This document shows positions 1-14,700 of a stretch of DNA of 64,000 bases, in pieces. The stretch comes from Microplitis mediator (lineage: Eukaryota; Arthropoda; Insecta; Hymenoptera; Braconidae), in the NCBI RefSeq assembly GCF_029852145.1, contig NC_079969.1, forward strand, positions 7,378,001 through 7,442,000, written 5' to 3'. Made by a program: the position numbers and the translations under genes. Positions within the stretch are counted from its first letter, which is position 1, and each line of letters begins with the position of its first letter. Below the pieces are notes generated by a model. It ran no database searches and was not told the DNA's origin. It saw nothing but the letters and a program-made list of their open reading frames with translations.

Positions 1-3000
1 ACTTTACGGCATGAACATTATTTTAAACTCGACAACACATGAAACTCGAATTTCCAGAGTGATTTCGCGATTTTATTCCAAAGTACCAAGATTTCAAAAA
101 GAATAGTAAAGTTGTAGGTCTCCCCATTTGAAATTGACTAAAAAATACATTTCTGTGAGTCACCCCGTGAGAATCGCCTACTTTACGGCATGAACATTAT
201 TTTAAACTCGACATCACATGAAACTCGAATTTCCAGAGTGATTTCGCGATGTTATTCCAAAGTACCAAGATTTCAAAAAGAATAGTAAAGTTGTAGGTCT
301 CCCCATTTGAAATTGACTAAAAAATACATTTCTGTGAGTCACCCCGTGAGAATCGCCTACTTTACGGCATGAACATTATTTTAAACTCGACAACACATGA
401 AACTCGAATTTCCAGAGTGATTTCGCGATTTTATTCCAAAGTACCAAGATTTCAAAAATCATGGTAAAGTTGTAGGTCTCCCCCATTTGAAATTGACTAG
501 AAAATACATTTCTGTAAGTCACCCCGTGAGAATCGCCTGCTTTATGGCATGAACATTATTTTAAACTCGACAACACATGAAACTCGAATTTCCAGCGTGA
601 TTTCGCGATTTTATTCCAAAGTACCAAGATTTCAAAAATAATAGTAAAGTTGTAGGTCTCCTCATTTGAAATTGACTAAAAAATACATTTCTGTGAGTCA
701 CCCCGTGAGAATCGCCTACTTTACGGCATGAACATTATTTTAAACTCGACAACACATGAAACTCGAATTTCCAGAGTGATTTCGCGATTTTATTCCAAAG
801 TACCAAGATTTCAAAAATAATAGTAAAGTTGTAGGTCTCCCCATTTAAAATTGACTAAAAAATACATTTCTGTGAGTCACCCCGTGAGAATCGCCTACTT
901 TACGGCATGAACATTATTTTAAACTCGACAACACATGAAACTCGAATTTCCAGCGTGATTTCGCGATTTTATTCCAAAGTACCAAGATTTCGAAAATAAT
1001 GGTAATGTTTTAGGTCTCCCCCATTTGAAATTGACTAAAAACTACATTTCTGTAAGTCACCCCGTGAGAATCGCCTACTTTACGGCATGAACATTATTTT
1101 AAACTCGACAACACATGAAACTCGAATTTCCAGCGTGATTTCGCGATTTTATTCCAAAGTACCAAGATTTCAAAAATAATAGTAAAGTTGTAGGTCTCCT
1201 CATTTGAAATTGACTAAAAACTACATTTCTGTAAGTCACCCCGTGAGAATCGCCTACTTTACGGCATGAACATTATTTTAAACTCGACAGCACATGAAAC
1301 TCGAATTTCCAGAGTGATTTCGCGATTTTATTCCAAAGTACCAAGATTTCAAAAATAATAGTAAAGTTGTGGGTCTCCCCATTTGAAATTGACTAAAAAA
1401 TACATTTCTGTGAGTCACCCCGTGAGAATCGCCTACTTTACGGCATGAACATTATTTTAAACTCGACAACACATGAAACTCGAATTTCCAGAGTGATTTC
1501 GCGATTTTATTCCAAAGTACCAAGATTTCAAAAATAATGGTAAAGTTGTAGGTCTCCCCATTTGAAATTGACTAAAAAATACATTTCTGTGAGTCACCCC
1601 GTGAGAATCGCCTACTTTACGGCATGAACATTATTTTAAACTCGACAACACATGAAACTCGAATTTCCAGAGTGATTTCGCGATTTTATTCCAAAGTACC
1701 AAGATTTCAAAAAGAATAGTAAAGTTGTAGGTCTCCCCATTTGAAATTGACGAAAAAATACATTTCTGTGAGTCACCCCGTGAGAGTCGCCTACTTTACG
1801 GCATGAACATTATTTTAAACTCGACAACACATGAAACTCGAATTTCCAGAGTGATTTCGCGATTTTATTCCAAAGTACCAAGATTTCAAAGATAATGGTA
1901 AAGTTGTAGGTCTCCCCATTTGAAATTGACGAAAAAATACATTTCTGTGAGTCACCCCGTGAGAGTCGCCTACTTTACGGCATGAACATTATTTTAAACT
2001 CGACAACACATGAAACTCGAATTTCCAGAGTGATTTCGCGATTTTATTCCAAAGTACCAAGATTTCAAAAAGAATAGTAAAGTTGTAGGTCTCCCCATTT
2101 GAAATTGACTAAAAAATACATTTCTGTGAGTCACCCCGTGAGAATCGCCTACTTTACGGCATGAACATTATTTTAAACTCGACATCACATGAAACTCGAA
2201 TTTCCAGAGTGATTTCGCGATGTTATTCCAAAGTACCAAGATTTCAAAAAGAATAGTAAAGTTGTAGGTCTCCCCATTTGAAATTGACTAAAAAATACAT
2301 TTCTGTGAGTCACCCCGTGAGAATCGCCTACTTTACGGCATGAACATTATTTTAAACTCGACAACACATGAAACTCGAATTTCCAGAGTGATTTCGCGAT
2401 TTTATTCCAAAGTACCAAGATTTCAAAAATAATGGTAAAGTTGTAGGTCTCCCCCATTTGAAATTGACTAGAAAATACATTTCTGTAAGTCACCCCGTGA
2501 GAATCGCCTGCTTTATGGCATGAACATTATTTTAAACTCGACAACACATGAAACTCGAATTTCCAGCGTGATTTCGCGATTTTATTCCAAAGTACCAAGA
2601 TTTCAAAAATAATAGTAAAGTTGTAGGTCTCCTCATTTGAAATTGACTAAAAAATACATTTCTGTGAGTCACCCCGTGAGAATCGCCTACTTTACGGCAT
2701 GAACATTATTTTAAACTCGACAACACATGAAACTCGAATTTCCAGCGTGATTTCGCGATTTTATTCCAAAGTACCAAGATTTCGAAAATAATGGTAATGT
2801 TTTAGGTCTCCCCCATTTGAAATTGACTAAAAACTACATTTCTGTAAGTCACCCCGTGAGAATCGCCTACTTTACGGCATGAACATTATTTTAAACTCGA
2901 CAACACATGAAACTCGAATTTCCAGCGTGATTTCGCGATTTTATTCCAAAGTACCAAGATTTCAAAAATAATAGTAAAGTTGTAGGTCTCCTCATTTGAA

Positions 3001-6000
3001 ATTGACTAAAAACTACATTTCTGTAAGTCACCCCGTGAGAATCGCCTACTTTACGGCATGAACATTATTTTAAACTCGACAGCACATGAAACTCGAATTT
3101 CCAGAGTGATTTCGCGATTTTATTCCAAAGTACCAAGATTTCAAAAAGAATAGTAAAGTTGTAGGTCTCCCCATTTGAAATTGACTAAAAAATACATTTC
3201 TGTGAGTCACCCCGTGAGAATCGCCTACTTTACGGCATGAACATTATTTTAAACTCGACAACACATGAAACTCGAATTTCCAGAGTGATTTCGCGATTTT
3301 ATTCCAAAGTACCAAGATTTCAAAAATAATAGTAAAGTTGTAGGTCTCCCCATTTGAAATTGACTAAAAAATACATTTCTGTGAGTCACCCCGTGAGAAT
3401 CGCCTACTTTACGGCATGAACATTATTTTAAACTCGACAACACATGAAACTCGAATTTCCAGAGTGATTTCGCGATTTTATTCCAAAGTACCAAGATTTC
3501 AAAAATAATGGTAAAGTTGTAGGTCTCCCCCATTTGAAATTGACTAGAAAATACATTTCTGTAAGTCACCCCGTGAGAATCGCCTGCTTTATGGCATGAA
3601 CATTATTTTAAACTCGACAACACATGAAACTCGAATTTCCAGAGTGATTTCGCGATTTTATTCCAAAGTACTAAGATTTCAAAAAGAATAGTAAAGTTGT
3701 AGGTCTCCCCATTTGAAATTGACGAAAAAATACATTTCTGTGAGTCACCCCGTGAGAATAGCCTACTTTACGGCATGAACATTATTTTAAACTCGACAAC
3801 ACATGAAACTCGAATTTCCAGAGTGATTTCGCGATTTTATTCCAAAGTACCAAGATTTCAAAAATAATGGTAAAGTTGTAGGTCTCCCCCATTTGAAATT
3901 GACTAGAAAATACATTTCTGTAAGTCACCCCGTGAGAATCGCCTACTTTACGGCATGAACATTATTTTAAACTCGACAACACATGAAACTCGAATTTCCA
4001 GAGTGATTTCGCGATTTTATTCCAAAGTACCAAGATTTCAAAAAGAATAGTAAAGTTGTAGGTCTCCCAATTTGAAATTGACTAAAAAATACATTTCTGT
4101 GAGTCACCCCGTGAGAATCGCCTACTTTACGGCATGAACATTATTTTAAACTCGACAACACATGAAACTCGAATTTCCAGAGTGATTTCGCGATTTTATT
4201 CCAAAGTACCAAGATTTCAAAAAGAATAGTAAAGTTGTGGGTCTCCCCATTTGAAATTGACTAAGAAATACATTTCTGTGAGTCACCCCGTGAGAATCGC
4301 CTACTTTACGGCATGAACATTATTTTAAACTCGACAACACATGAAACTCGAATTTCCAGAGTGATTTCGCGATTTTATTCCAAAGTACCAAGATTTCAAA
4401 AATAATGGTAAAGTTGTAGGTCTCCCCCATTTGAAATTGACTAGAAAATACATTTCTGTAAGTCACCCCGTGAGAATCGCCTGCTTTATGGCATGAACAT
4501 TATTTTAAACTCGACAACACATGAAACTCGAATTTCCAGAGTGATTTCGCGATTTTATTCCAAAGTACCAAGATTTCAAAAATAATGGTAAAGTTGTAGG
4601 TCTCCCCCATTTGAAATTGACTAGAAAATACATTTCTGTAAGTCACCCCGTGAGAATCGCCTGCTTTATGGCATGAACATTATTTTAAACTCGACAACAC
4701 ATGAAACTCGAATTTCCAGAGTGATTTCGCGATTTTATTCCAAAGTACCAAGATTTCAAAAATAATAGTAAAGTTGTAGGTCTCCCCATTTGAAATTGAC
4801 TAAAAAATACATTTCTGTGAGTCACCCCGTGAGAATCGCCTACTTTACGGCATGAACATTATTTTAAACTCGACAACACATGAAACTCGAATTTCCAGAG
4901 TGATTTCGCGATTTTATTCCAAAGTACCAAGATTTCAAAAAGAATAGTAAAGTTGTGGGTCTCCCCATTTGAAATTGACTAAAAAATACATTTCTGTGAG
5001 TCACCCCGTGAGAATCGCCTACTTTACGGCATGAACATTATTTTAAACTCGACAACACATGAAACTCGAATTTCCAGAGTGATTTCGCGATTTTATTCCA
5101 AAGTACCAAGATTTCAAAAATAATAGTAAAGTTGTAGGTCTCCCCATTTGAAATTGACTAAAAAATACATTTCTGTGAGTCACCCCGTGAGAATCGCCTA
5201 CTTTACGGCATGAACATTATTTTAAACTCGACAACACATGAAACTCGAATTTCCAGAGTGATTTCGCGATTTTATTCCAAAGTACCAAGATTTCAAAAAT
5301 AATGGTAAAGTTGTAGGTCTCCCCCATTTGAAATTGACTAGAAAATACATTTCTGTAAGTCACCCCGTGAGAATCGCCTGCTTTATGGCATGAACATTAT
5401 TTTAAACTCGACAACACATGAAACTCGAATTTCCAGAGTGATTTCGCGATTTTATTCCAAAGTACTAAGATTTCAAAAAGAATAGTAAAGTTGTAGGTCT
5501 CCCCATTTGAAATTGACGAAAAAATACATTTCTGTGAGTCACCCCGTGAGAATAGCCTACTTTACGGCATGAACATTATTTTAAACTCGACAACACATGA
5601 ATCTCGAATTTCCAGAGTGATTTCGCGATTTTATTCCAAAGTACCAAGATTTCAAAAATAATGGTAAAGTTGTAGGTCTCCCCCATTTGAAATTGACTAG
5701 AAAATACATTTCTGTAAGTCACCCCGTGAGAATCGCCTACTTTACGGCATGAACATTATTTTAAACTCGACAACACATGAAACTCGAATTTCCAGAGTGA
5801 TTTCGCGATTTTATTCCAAAGTACCAAGATTTCAAAAATAATAGTAAAGTTGTAGGTCTCCCCATTTGAAATTGACTAAAAAATACATTTCTGTGAGTCA
5901 CCCCGTGAGAATCGCCTACTTTACGGCATGAACATTATTTTAAACTCGACAACACATGAAACTCGAATTTCCAGAGTGATTTCGCGATTTTATTCCAAAG

Positions 6001-9000
6001 TACCAAGATTTCAAAAAGAATAGTAAAGTTGTAGGTCTCCCAATTTGAAATTGACTAAAAAATACATTTCTGTGAGTCACCCCGTGAGAATCGCCTACTT
6101 TACGGCATGAACATTATTTTAAACTCGACAACACATGAAACTCGAATTTCCAGAGTGATTTCGCGATTTTATTCCAAAGTACCAAGATTTCAAAAAGAAT
6201 AGTGAAGTTGTGGGTCTCCCCATTTGAAATTGACTAAGAAATACATTTCTGTGAGTCACCCCGTGAGAATCGCCTACTTTACGGCATGAACATTATTTTA
6301 AACTCGACAACACATGAAACTCGAATTTCCAGAGTGATTTCGCGATTTTATTCCAAAGTACCAAGATTTCAAAAAGAATAGTAAAGTTGTAGGTCTCCCC
6401 ATTTGAAATTGACGAAAAAATACATTTCTGTGAGTCACCCCGTGAGAATAGCCTACTTTACGGCATGAACATTATTTTAAACTCGACAACACATGAAACT
6501 CGAATTTCCAGAGTGATTTCGCGATTTTATTCCAAAGTACCAAGATTTCAAAAAGAATAGTAAAGTTGTGGGTCTCCCCATTTGAAATTGACTAAAAAAT
6601 ACATTTCTGTGAGTCACCCCGTGAGAATCGCCTACTTTACGGCATGAACATTATTTTAAACTCGACAACACATGAAACTCGAATTTCCAGAGTGATTTCG
6701 CGATTTTATTCCAAAGTACCAAGATTTCAAAAATAATAGTAAAGTTGTAGGTCTCCCCATTTGAAATTGACTAAAAAATACATTTCTGTGAGTCACCCCG
6801 TGAGAATCGCCTACTTTACGGCATGAACATTATTTTAAACTCGACAACACATGAAACTCGAATTTCCAGAGTGATTTCGCGATTTTATTCCAAAGTACCA
6901 AGATTTCGAAAATAATGGTAATGTTTTAGGTCTCCCCCATTTGAAATTGACTAAAAACTACATTTCTGTAAGTCACCCCGTGAGAATCGCCTACTTTACG
7001 GCATGAACATTATTTTAAACTCGACAACACATGAAACTCGAATTTCCAGCGTGATTTCGCGATTTTATTCCAAAGTACCAAGATTTCAAAAAGAATAGTA
7101 AAGTTGTAGGTCTCCCCATTTGAAATTGACTAAAAAATACATTTCTGTGAGTCACCCCGTGAGAATCGCCTACTTTACGGCATGAACATTATTTTAAACT
7201 CGACATCACATGAAACTCGAATTTCCAGAGTGATTTCGCGATTTTATTCCAAAGTACCAAGATTTCAAAAAGAATAGTAAAGTTGTAGGTCTCCCCATTT
7301 GAAATTGACTAAAAAATACATTTCTGTGAGTCACCCCGTGAGAATCGCCTACTTTACGGCATGAACATTATTTTAAACTCGACAACACATGAAACTCGAA
7401 TTTCCAGAGTGATTTCGCGATTTTATTCCAAAGTACCAAGATTTCAAAAAGAATAGTAAAGTTGTAGGTCTCCCCATTTGAAATTGACTAAAAAATACAT
7501 TTCTGTGAGTCACCCCGTGAGAATCGCCTACTTTACGGCATGAACATTATTTTAAACTCGACATCACATGAAACTCGAATTTCCAGAGTGATTTCGCGAT
7601 TTTATTCCAAAGTACCAAGATTTCAAAAAGAATAGTAAAGTTGTAGGTCTCCCCATTTGAAATTGACTAAAAAATACATTTCTGTGAGTCACCCCGTGAG
7701 AATCGCCTACTTTACGGCATGAACATTATTTTAAACTCGACAACACATGAAACTCGAATTTCCAGAGTGATTTCGCGATTTTATTCCAAAGTACCAAGAT
7801 TTCAAAAAGAATAGTAAAGTTGTAGGTCTCCCCATTTGAAATTGACTAAAAAATACATTTCTGTGAGTCACCCCGTGAGAATCGCCTACTTTACGGCATG
7901 AACATTATTTTAAACTCGACATCACATGAAACTCGAATTTCCAGAGTGATTTCGCGATTTTATTCCAAAGTACCAAGATTTCAAAAATAATAGTAAAGTT
8001 GTAGGTCTCCCCATTTAAAATTGACTAAAAAATACATTTCTGTGAGTCCCCCCTTAAGAATCGCCTACTTTACGGCATGAACATTATTTTAAACTCGACA
8101 GCACATGAAACTCGAATTTCCAGAGTGATTTCGCGATTTTATTCCAAAGTACCAAGATTTCGAAAATAATGGTAATGTTTTAGGTCTCCCCCATTTGAAA
8201 TTGACTAAAAACTACATTTCTGTGAGTCACCCCGTGAGAATCACCTACTTTTTGGCATGAATATTATCTTTAACTCGACAACACATGAAACTCGAATTTC
8301 CTGCGTGATTTCGCGATTTTATTCCAAAGTACCAAGATTTCAAAAATAATAGTAAAGTTGTAGGTCTCCCCATTTGAAATTGACTAAAAAATACATTTCT
8401 GTGAGTCACCCCGTGAGAATCGCCTACTTTACGGCATGAACATTATTTTAAACTCGACAACACATGAAACTCGAATTTCCAGAGTGATTTCGCGATTTTA
8501 TTCCAAAGTACCAAGATTTCAGATATAATAGTAAAGTTGTAGGTCTCCCCATTTGAAATTGACTAAAAAATACATTTCTGTGAGTCACCCCGTGAGAATC
8601 GCCTACTTTACGGCATGAACATTATTTTAAACTCGACAACACATGAAACTCGAATTTCCAGAGTGATTTCGCGATTTTATTCCAAAGTACCAAGATTTCA
8701 AAAAGAATAGTAAAGTTGTAGGTCTCCCCATTTGAAATTGACTAAAAAATACATTTCTGTGAGTCACCCCGTGAGAATCGCCTACTTTACGGCATGAACA
8801 TTATTTTAAACTCGACAACACATGAAACTCGAATTTCCAGAGTGATTTCGCGATTTTATTCCAAAGTACCAAGATTTCAAAAATAATAGTAAAGTTGTAG
8901 GTCTCCCCATTTGAAATTGACTAAAAAATACATTTCTGTGAGTCACCCCGTGAGAATCGCCTACTTTACGGCATGAACATTATTTTAAACTCGACAACAC

Positions 9001-12000
9001 ATGAAACTCGAATTTCCAGAGTGATTTCGCGATTTTATTCCAAAGTACCAAGATTTCAAAAATAATGGTAAAGTTGTAGGTCTCCCCCATTTGAAATTGA
9101 CTAGAAAATACATTTCTGTAAGTCACCCCGTGAGAATCGCCTGCTTTATGGCATGAACATTATTTTAAACTCGACAACACATGAAACTCGAATTTCCAGA
9201 GTGATTTCGCGATTTTATTCCAAAGTACTAAGATTTCAAAAAGAATAGTAAAGTTGTAGGTCTCCCCATTTGAAATTGACGAAAAAATACATTTCTGTGA
9301 GTCACCCCGTGAGAATAGCCTACTTTACGGCATGAACATTATTTTAAACTCGACAACACATGAAACTCGAATTTCCAGAGTGATTTCGCGATTTTATTCC
9401 AAAGTACCAAGATTTCAAAAATAATGGTAAAGTTGTAGGTCTCCCCCATTTGAAATTGACTAGAAAATACATTTCTGTAAGTCACCCCGTGAGAATCGCC
9501 TACTTTACGGCATGAACATTATTTTAAACTCGACAACACATGAAACTCAAATTTCCAGAGTGATTTCGCGATTTTATTCCAAAGTACCAAGATTTCAAAA
9601 ATAATGGTAAAGTTGTAGGTCTCCCCCATTTGAAATTGACGAAAAACTACATTTCTGTGAGTCACCCCGTGAGAGTCGCCTACTTTACGGCATGAACATT
9701 ATTTTAAACTCGACAACACATGAAACTCGAATTTCCAGAGTGATTTCGCGATTTTATTCCAAAGTACCAAGATTTCAAAAATAATAGTAAAGTTGTAGGT
9801 CTCCCCATTTGAAATTGACGAAAAACTACATTTCTGTGAGTCACCCCGTGAGAATCGCCTGCTTTATGGCATCAACATTATTTTAAACTCGACAACACAT
9901 GAAACTCGAATTTCCAGAGTGATTTCGCGATTTTATCCCAAAGTACCAAGATTTCAAAAATAATAGTAAAGTTGTAGGTCTCCCCATTTGAAATTGACGA
10001 AAAAATACATTTCTGTGAGTCACCCCGTGAGAATCGCCTACTTTACGGCATGAACATTATTTTAAACTCGACAACACATGAAACTCGAATTTCCAGAGTG
10101 ATTTCGCGATTTTATTCCAAAGTACCGAGATTTCAAAAATAATAGTAAAGTTGTAGGTCTCCCCATTTGAAATTGACTAAAAAATACATTTCTGTGAGTC
10201 ACCCCGTGAGAATCGCCTACTTTACGGCATGAACATTATTTTAAACTCGACAACACATGAAACTCGAATTTCCAGAGTGATTTCGCGATTTTATTCCAAA
10301 GTACCAAGATTTCAAAAATAATAGTAAAGTTGTAGGTCTCCCCATTTGAAATTGACTAAAAAATACATTTCTGTGAGTCACCCCGTGAGAATCGCCTACT
10401 TTACGGCATGAACATTATTTTAAACTCGACAACACATGAAACTCGAATTTCCAGAGTGATTTCGCGATTTTATTCCAAAGTACCAAGATTTCAAAAAGAA
10501 TAGTAAAGTTGTAGGTCTCCCAATTTGAAATTGACTAAAAAATACATTTCTGTGAGTCACCCCGTGAGAATCGCCTACTTTACGGCATGAACATTATTTT
10601 AAACTCGACAACACATGAAACTCGAATTTCCAGAGTGATTTCGCGATTTTATTCCAAAGTACCAAGATTTCAAAAAGAATAGTAAAGTTGTGGGTCTCCC
10701 CATTTGAAATTGACTAAGAAATACATTTCTGTGAGTCACCCCGTGAGAATCGCCTACTTTACGGCATGAACATTATTTTAAACTCGACAACACATGAAAC
10801 TCGAATTTCCAGAGTGATTTCGCGATTTTATTCCAAAGTACCAAGATTTCAAAAATAATGGTAAAGTTGTAGGTCTCCCCCATTTGAAATTGACTAGAAA
10901 ATACATTTCTGTAAGTCACCCCGTGAGAATCGCCTGCTTTATGGCATGAACATTATTTTAAACTCGACAACACATGAAACTCGAATTTCCAGAGTGATTT
11001 CGCGATTTTATTCCAAAGTACCAAGATTTCAAAAATAATGGTAAAGTTGTAGGTCTCCCCCATTTGAAATTGACTAGAAAATACATTTCTGTAAGTCACC
11101 CCGTGAGAATCGCCTGCTTTATGGCATGAACATTATTTTAAACTCGACAACACATGAAACTCGAATTTCCAGAGTGATTTCGCGATTTTATTCCAAAGTA
11201 CCAAGATTTCAAAAAGAATAGTAAAGTTGTAGGTCTCCCCATTTGAAATTGACGAAAAAATACATTTCTGTGAGTCACCCCGTGAGAATAGCCTACTTTA
11301 CGGCATGAACATTATTTTAAACTCGACAACACATGAAACTCGAATTTCCAGAGTGATTTCGCGATTTTATTCCAAAGTACCAAGATTTCAAAAAGAATAG
11401 TAAAGTTGTGGGTCTCCCCATTTGAAATTGACTAAAAAATACATTTCTGTGAGTCACCCCGTGAGAATCGCCTACTTTACGGCATGAACATTATTTTAAA
11501 CTCGACAACACATGAAACTCGAATTTCCAGAGTGATTTCGCGATTTTATTCCAAAGTACCAAGATTTCAAAAATAATAGTAAAGTTGTAGGTCTCCCCAT
11601 TTGAAATTGACTAAAAAATACATTTCTGTGAGTCACCCCGTGAGAATCGCCTACTTTACGGCATGAACATTATTTTAAACTCGACAACACGTGAAACTCG
11701 AATTTCCAGAGTGATTTCGCGATTTTATTCCAAAGTACCAAGATTTCAAAAATAATGGTAAAGTTGTAGGTCTCCCCCATTTGAAATTGACTAGAAAATA
11801 CATTTCTGTAAGTCACCCCGTGAGAATCGCCTGCTTTATGGCATGAACATTATTTTAAACTCGACAACACATGAAACTCGAATTTCCAGAGTGATTTCGC
11901 GATTTTATTCCAAAGTACCAAAATTTCAAAAATAATAGTAAAGTTGTAGGTCTCCCCATTTGAAATTGACGAAAAAATACATTTCTGTGAGTCACCCCGT

Positions 12001-14700
12001 GAGAATCGCCTACTTTACGGCATGAACATTATTTTAAACTCGACAACACATGAAACTCGAATTTCCAGAGTGATTTCGCGATTTTATTCCAAAGTACCAA
12101 GATTTCAAAAATAATGGTAAAGTTGTAGGTCTCCCCCATTTGAAATTGACTAGAAAATACATTTCTGTAAGTCACCCCGTGAGAATCGCCTGCTTTATGG
12201 CATGAACATTATTTTAAACTCGACAACACATGAAACTCGAATTTCCAGAGTGATTTCGCGATTTTATTCCAAAGTACCAAGATTTCAAAAATAATAGTAA
12301 AGTTGTAGGTCTCCCCATTTGAAATTGACGAAAAAATACATTTCTGTGAGTCACCCCGTGAAAATCGCCTACTTTACGGCATGAACATTATTTTAAACTC
12401 GACAACACATGAAACTCGAATTTCCAGAGTGATTTCGCGATTTTATTCCAAAGTACCAAGATTTCAAAAATAATGGTAAAGTTGTAGGTCTCCCCCATTT
12501 GAAATTGACTAGAAAATACATTTCTGTAAGTCACCCCGTGAGAATCACCTGCTTTATGGCATGAACATTATTTTAAACTCGACAACACATGAAACTCGAA
12601 TTTCCAGAGTGATTTCGCGATTTTATTCCAAAGTACCAAGATTTCAAAAATAATGGTAAAGTTGTAGGTCTCCCCCATTTGAAATTGACTAGAAAATACA
12701 TTTCTGTAAGTCACCCCGTGAGAATCGCCTGCTTTATGGCATGAACATTATTTTAAACTCGACAACACATGAAACTCGAATTTCCAGAGTGATTTCGCGA
12801 TTTTATTCCAAAGTACCAAGATTTCAAAAATAATAGTAAAGTTGTAGGTCTCCCCATTTGAAATTGACGAAAAAATACATTTCTGTGAGTCACCCCGTGA
12901 AAATCGCCTACTTTACGGCATGAACATTATTTTAAACTCGACAACACATGAAACTCGAATTTCCAGAGTGATTTCGCGATTTTATTCCAAAGTACCAAGA
13001 TTTCGAAAATAATGGTAATGTTTTAGGTCTCCCCCATTTGAAATTGACTAAAAACTACATTTCTGTAAGTCACCCCGTGAGAATCGCCTACTTTACGGCA
13101 TGAACATTATTTTAAACTCGACAACACATGAAACTCGAATTTCCAGCGTGATTTCGCGATTTTATTCCAAAGTACCAAGATTTCAAAAATAATAGTAAAG
13201 TTGTAGGTCTCCTCATTTGAAATTGACTAAAAACTACATTTCTGTAAGTCACCCCGTGAGAATCGCCTACTTTACGGCATGAACATTATTTTAAACTCGA
13301 CAGCACATGAAACTCGAATTTCCAGAGTGATTTCGCGATTTTATTCCAAAGTACCAAGATTTCAAAAAGAATAGTAAAGTTGTAGGTCTCCCCATTTGAA
13401 ATTGACTAAAAAATACATTTCTGTGAGTCACCCCGTGAGAATCGCCTACTTTACGGCATGAACATTATTTTAAACTCGACAACACATGAAACTCGAATTT
13501 CCAGAGTGATTTCGCGATTTTATTCCAAAGTACCAAGATTTCAAAAAGAATAGTAAAGTTGTAGGTCTCCCCATTTGAAATTGACTAAAAAATACATTTC
13601 TGTGAGTCACCCCGTGAGAATCGCCTACTTTACGGCATGAACATTATTTTAAACTCGACATCACATGAAACTCGAATTTCCAGAGTGATTTCGCGATTTT
13701 ATTCCAAAGTACCAAGATTTCAAAAAGAATAGTAAAGTTGTAGGTCTCCCCATTTGAAATTGACTAAAAAATACATTTCTGTGAGTCACCCCGTGAGAAT
13801 CGCCTACTTTACGGCATGAACATTATTTTAAACTCGACAACACATGAAACTCGAATTTCCAGAGTGATTTCGCGATTTTATTCCAAAGTACCAAGATTTC
13901 AAAAAGAATAGTAAAGTTGTAGGTCTCCCTATTTGAAATTGACTAAAAAATACATTTCTGTGAGTCACCCCGTGAGAATCGCCTACTTTACGGCATGAAC
14001 ATTATTTTAAACTCGACATCACATGAAACTCGAATTTCCAGAGTGATTTCGCGATTTTATTCCAAAGTACCAAGATTTCAAAAAGAATAGTAAAGTTGTA
14101 GGTCTCCCCATTTGAAATTGACTAAAAAATACATTTCTGTGAGTCACCCCGTGAGAATCGCCTACTTTACGGCATGAACATTATTTTAAACTCGACATCA
14201 CATGAAACTCGAATTTCCAGAGTGATTTCGCGATTTTATTCCAAAGTACCAAGATTTCAAAAATAATAGTAAAGTTGTAGGTCTCCCCATTTAAAATTGA
14301 CTAAAAAATACATTTCTGTGAGTCCCCCCTTAAGAATCGCCTACTTTACGGCATGAACATTATTTTAAACTCGACAGCACATGAAACTCGAATTTCCAGA
14401 GTGATTTCGCGATTTTATTCCAAAGTACCAAGATTTCGAAAATAATAGTAAAGTTGTAGGTCTCCCCATTTGAAATTGACTAAAAAATACATTTCTGTGA
14501 GTCACCCCGTGAGAATCGCCTACTTTACGGCATGAACATTATTTTAAACTCGACAACACATGAAACTCGAATTTCCTGCGTGATTTCGCGATTTTATTCC
14601 AAAGTACCAAGATTTCAAAAATAATAGTAAAGTTGTAGGTCTCCCCATTTAAAATTGACTAAAAAATACATTTCTGTAAGTCACCCCGTGAGAATCGCCT

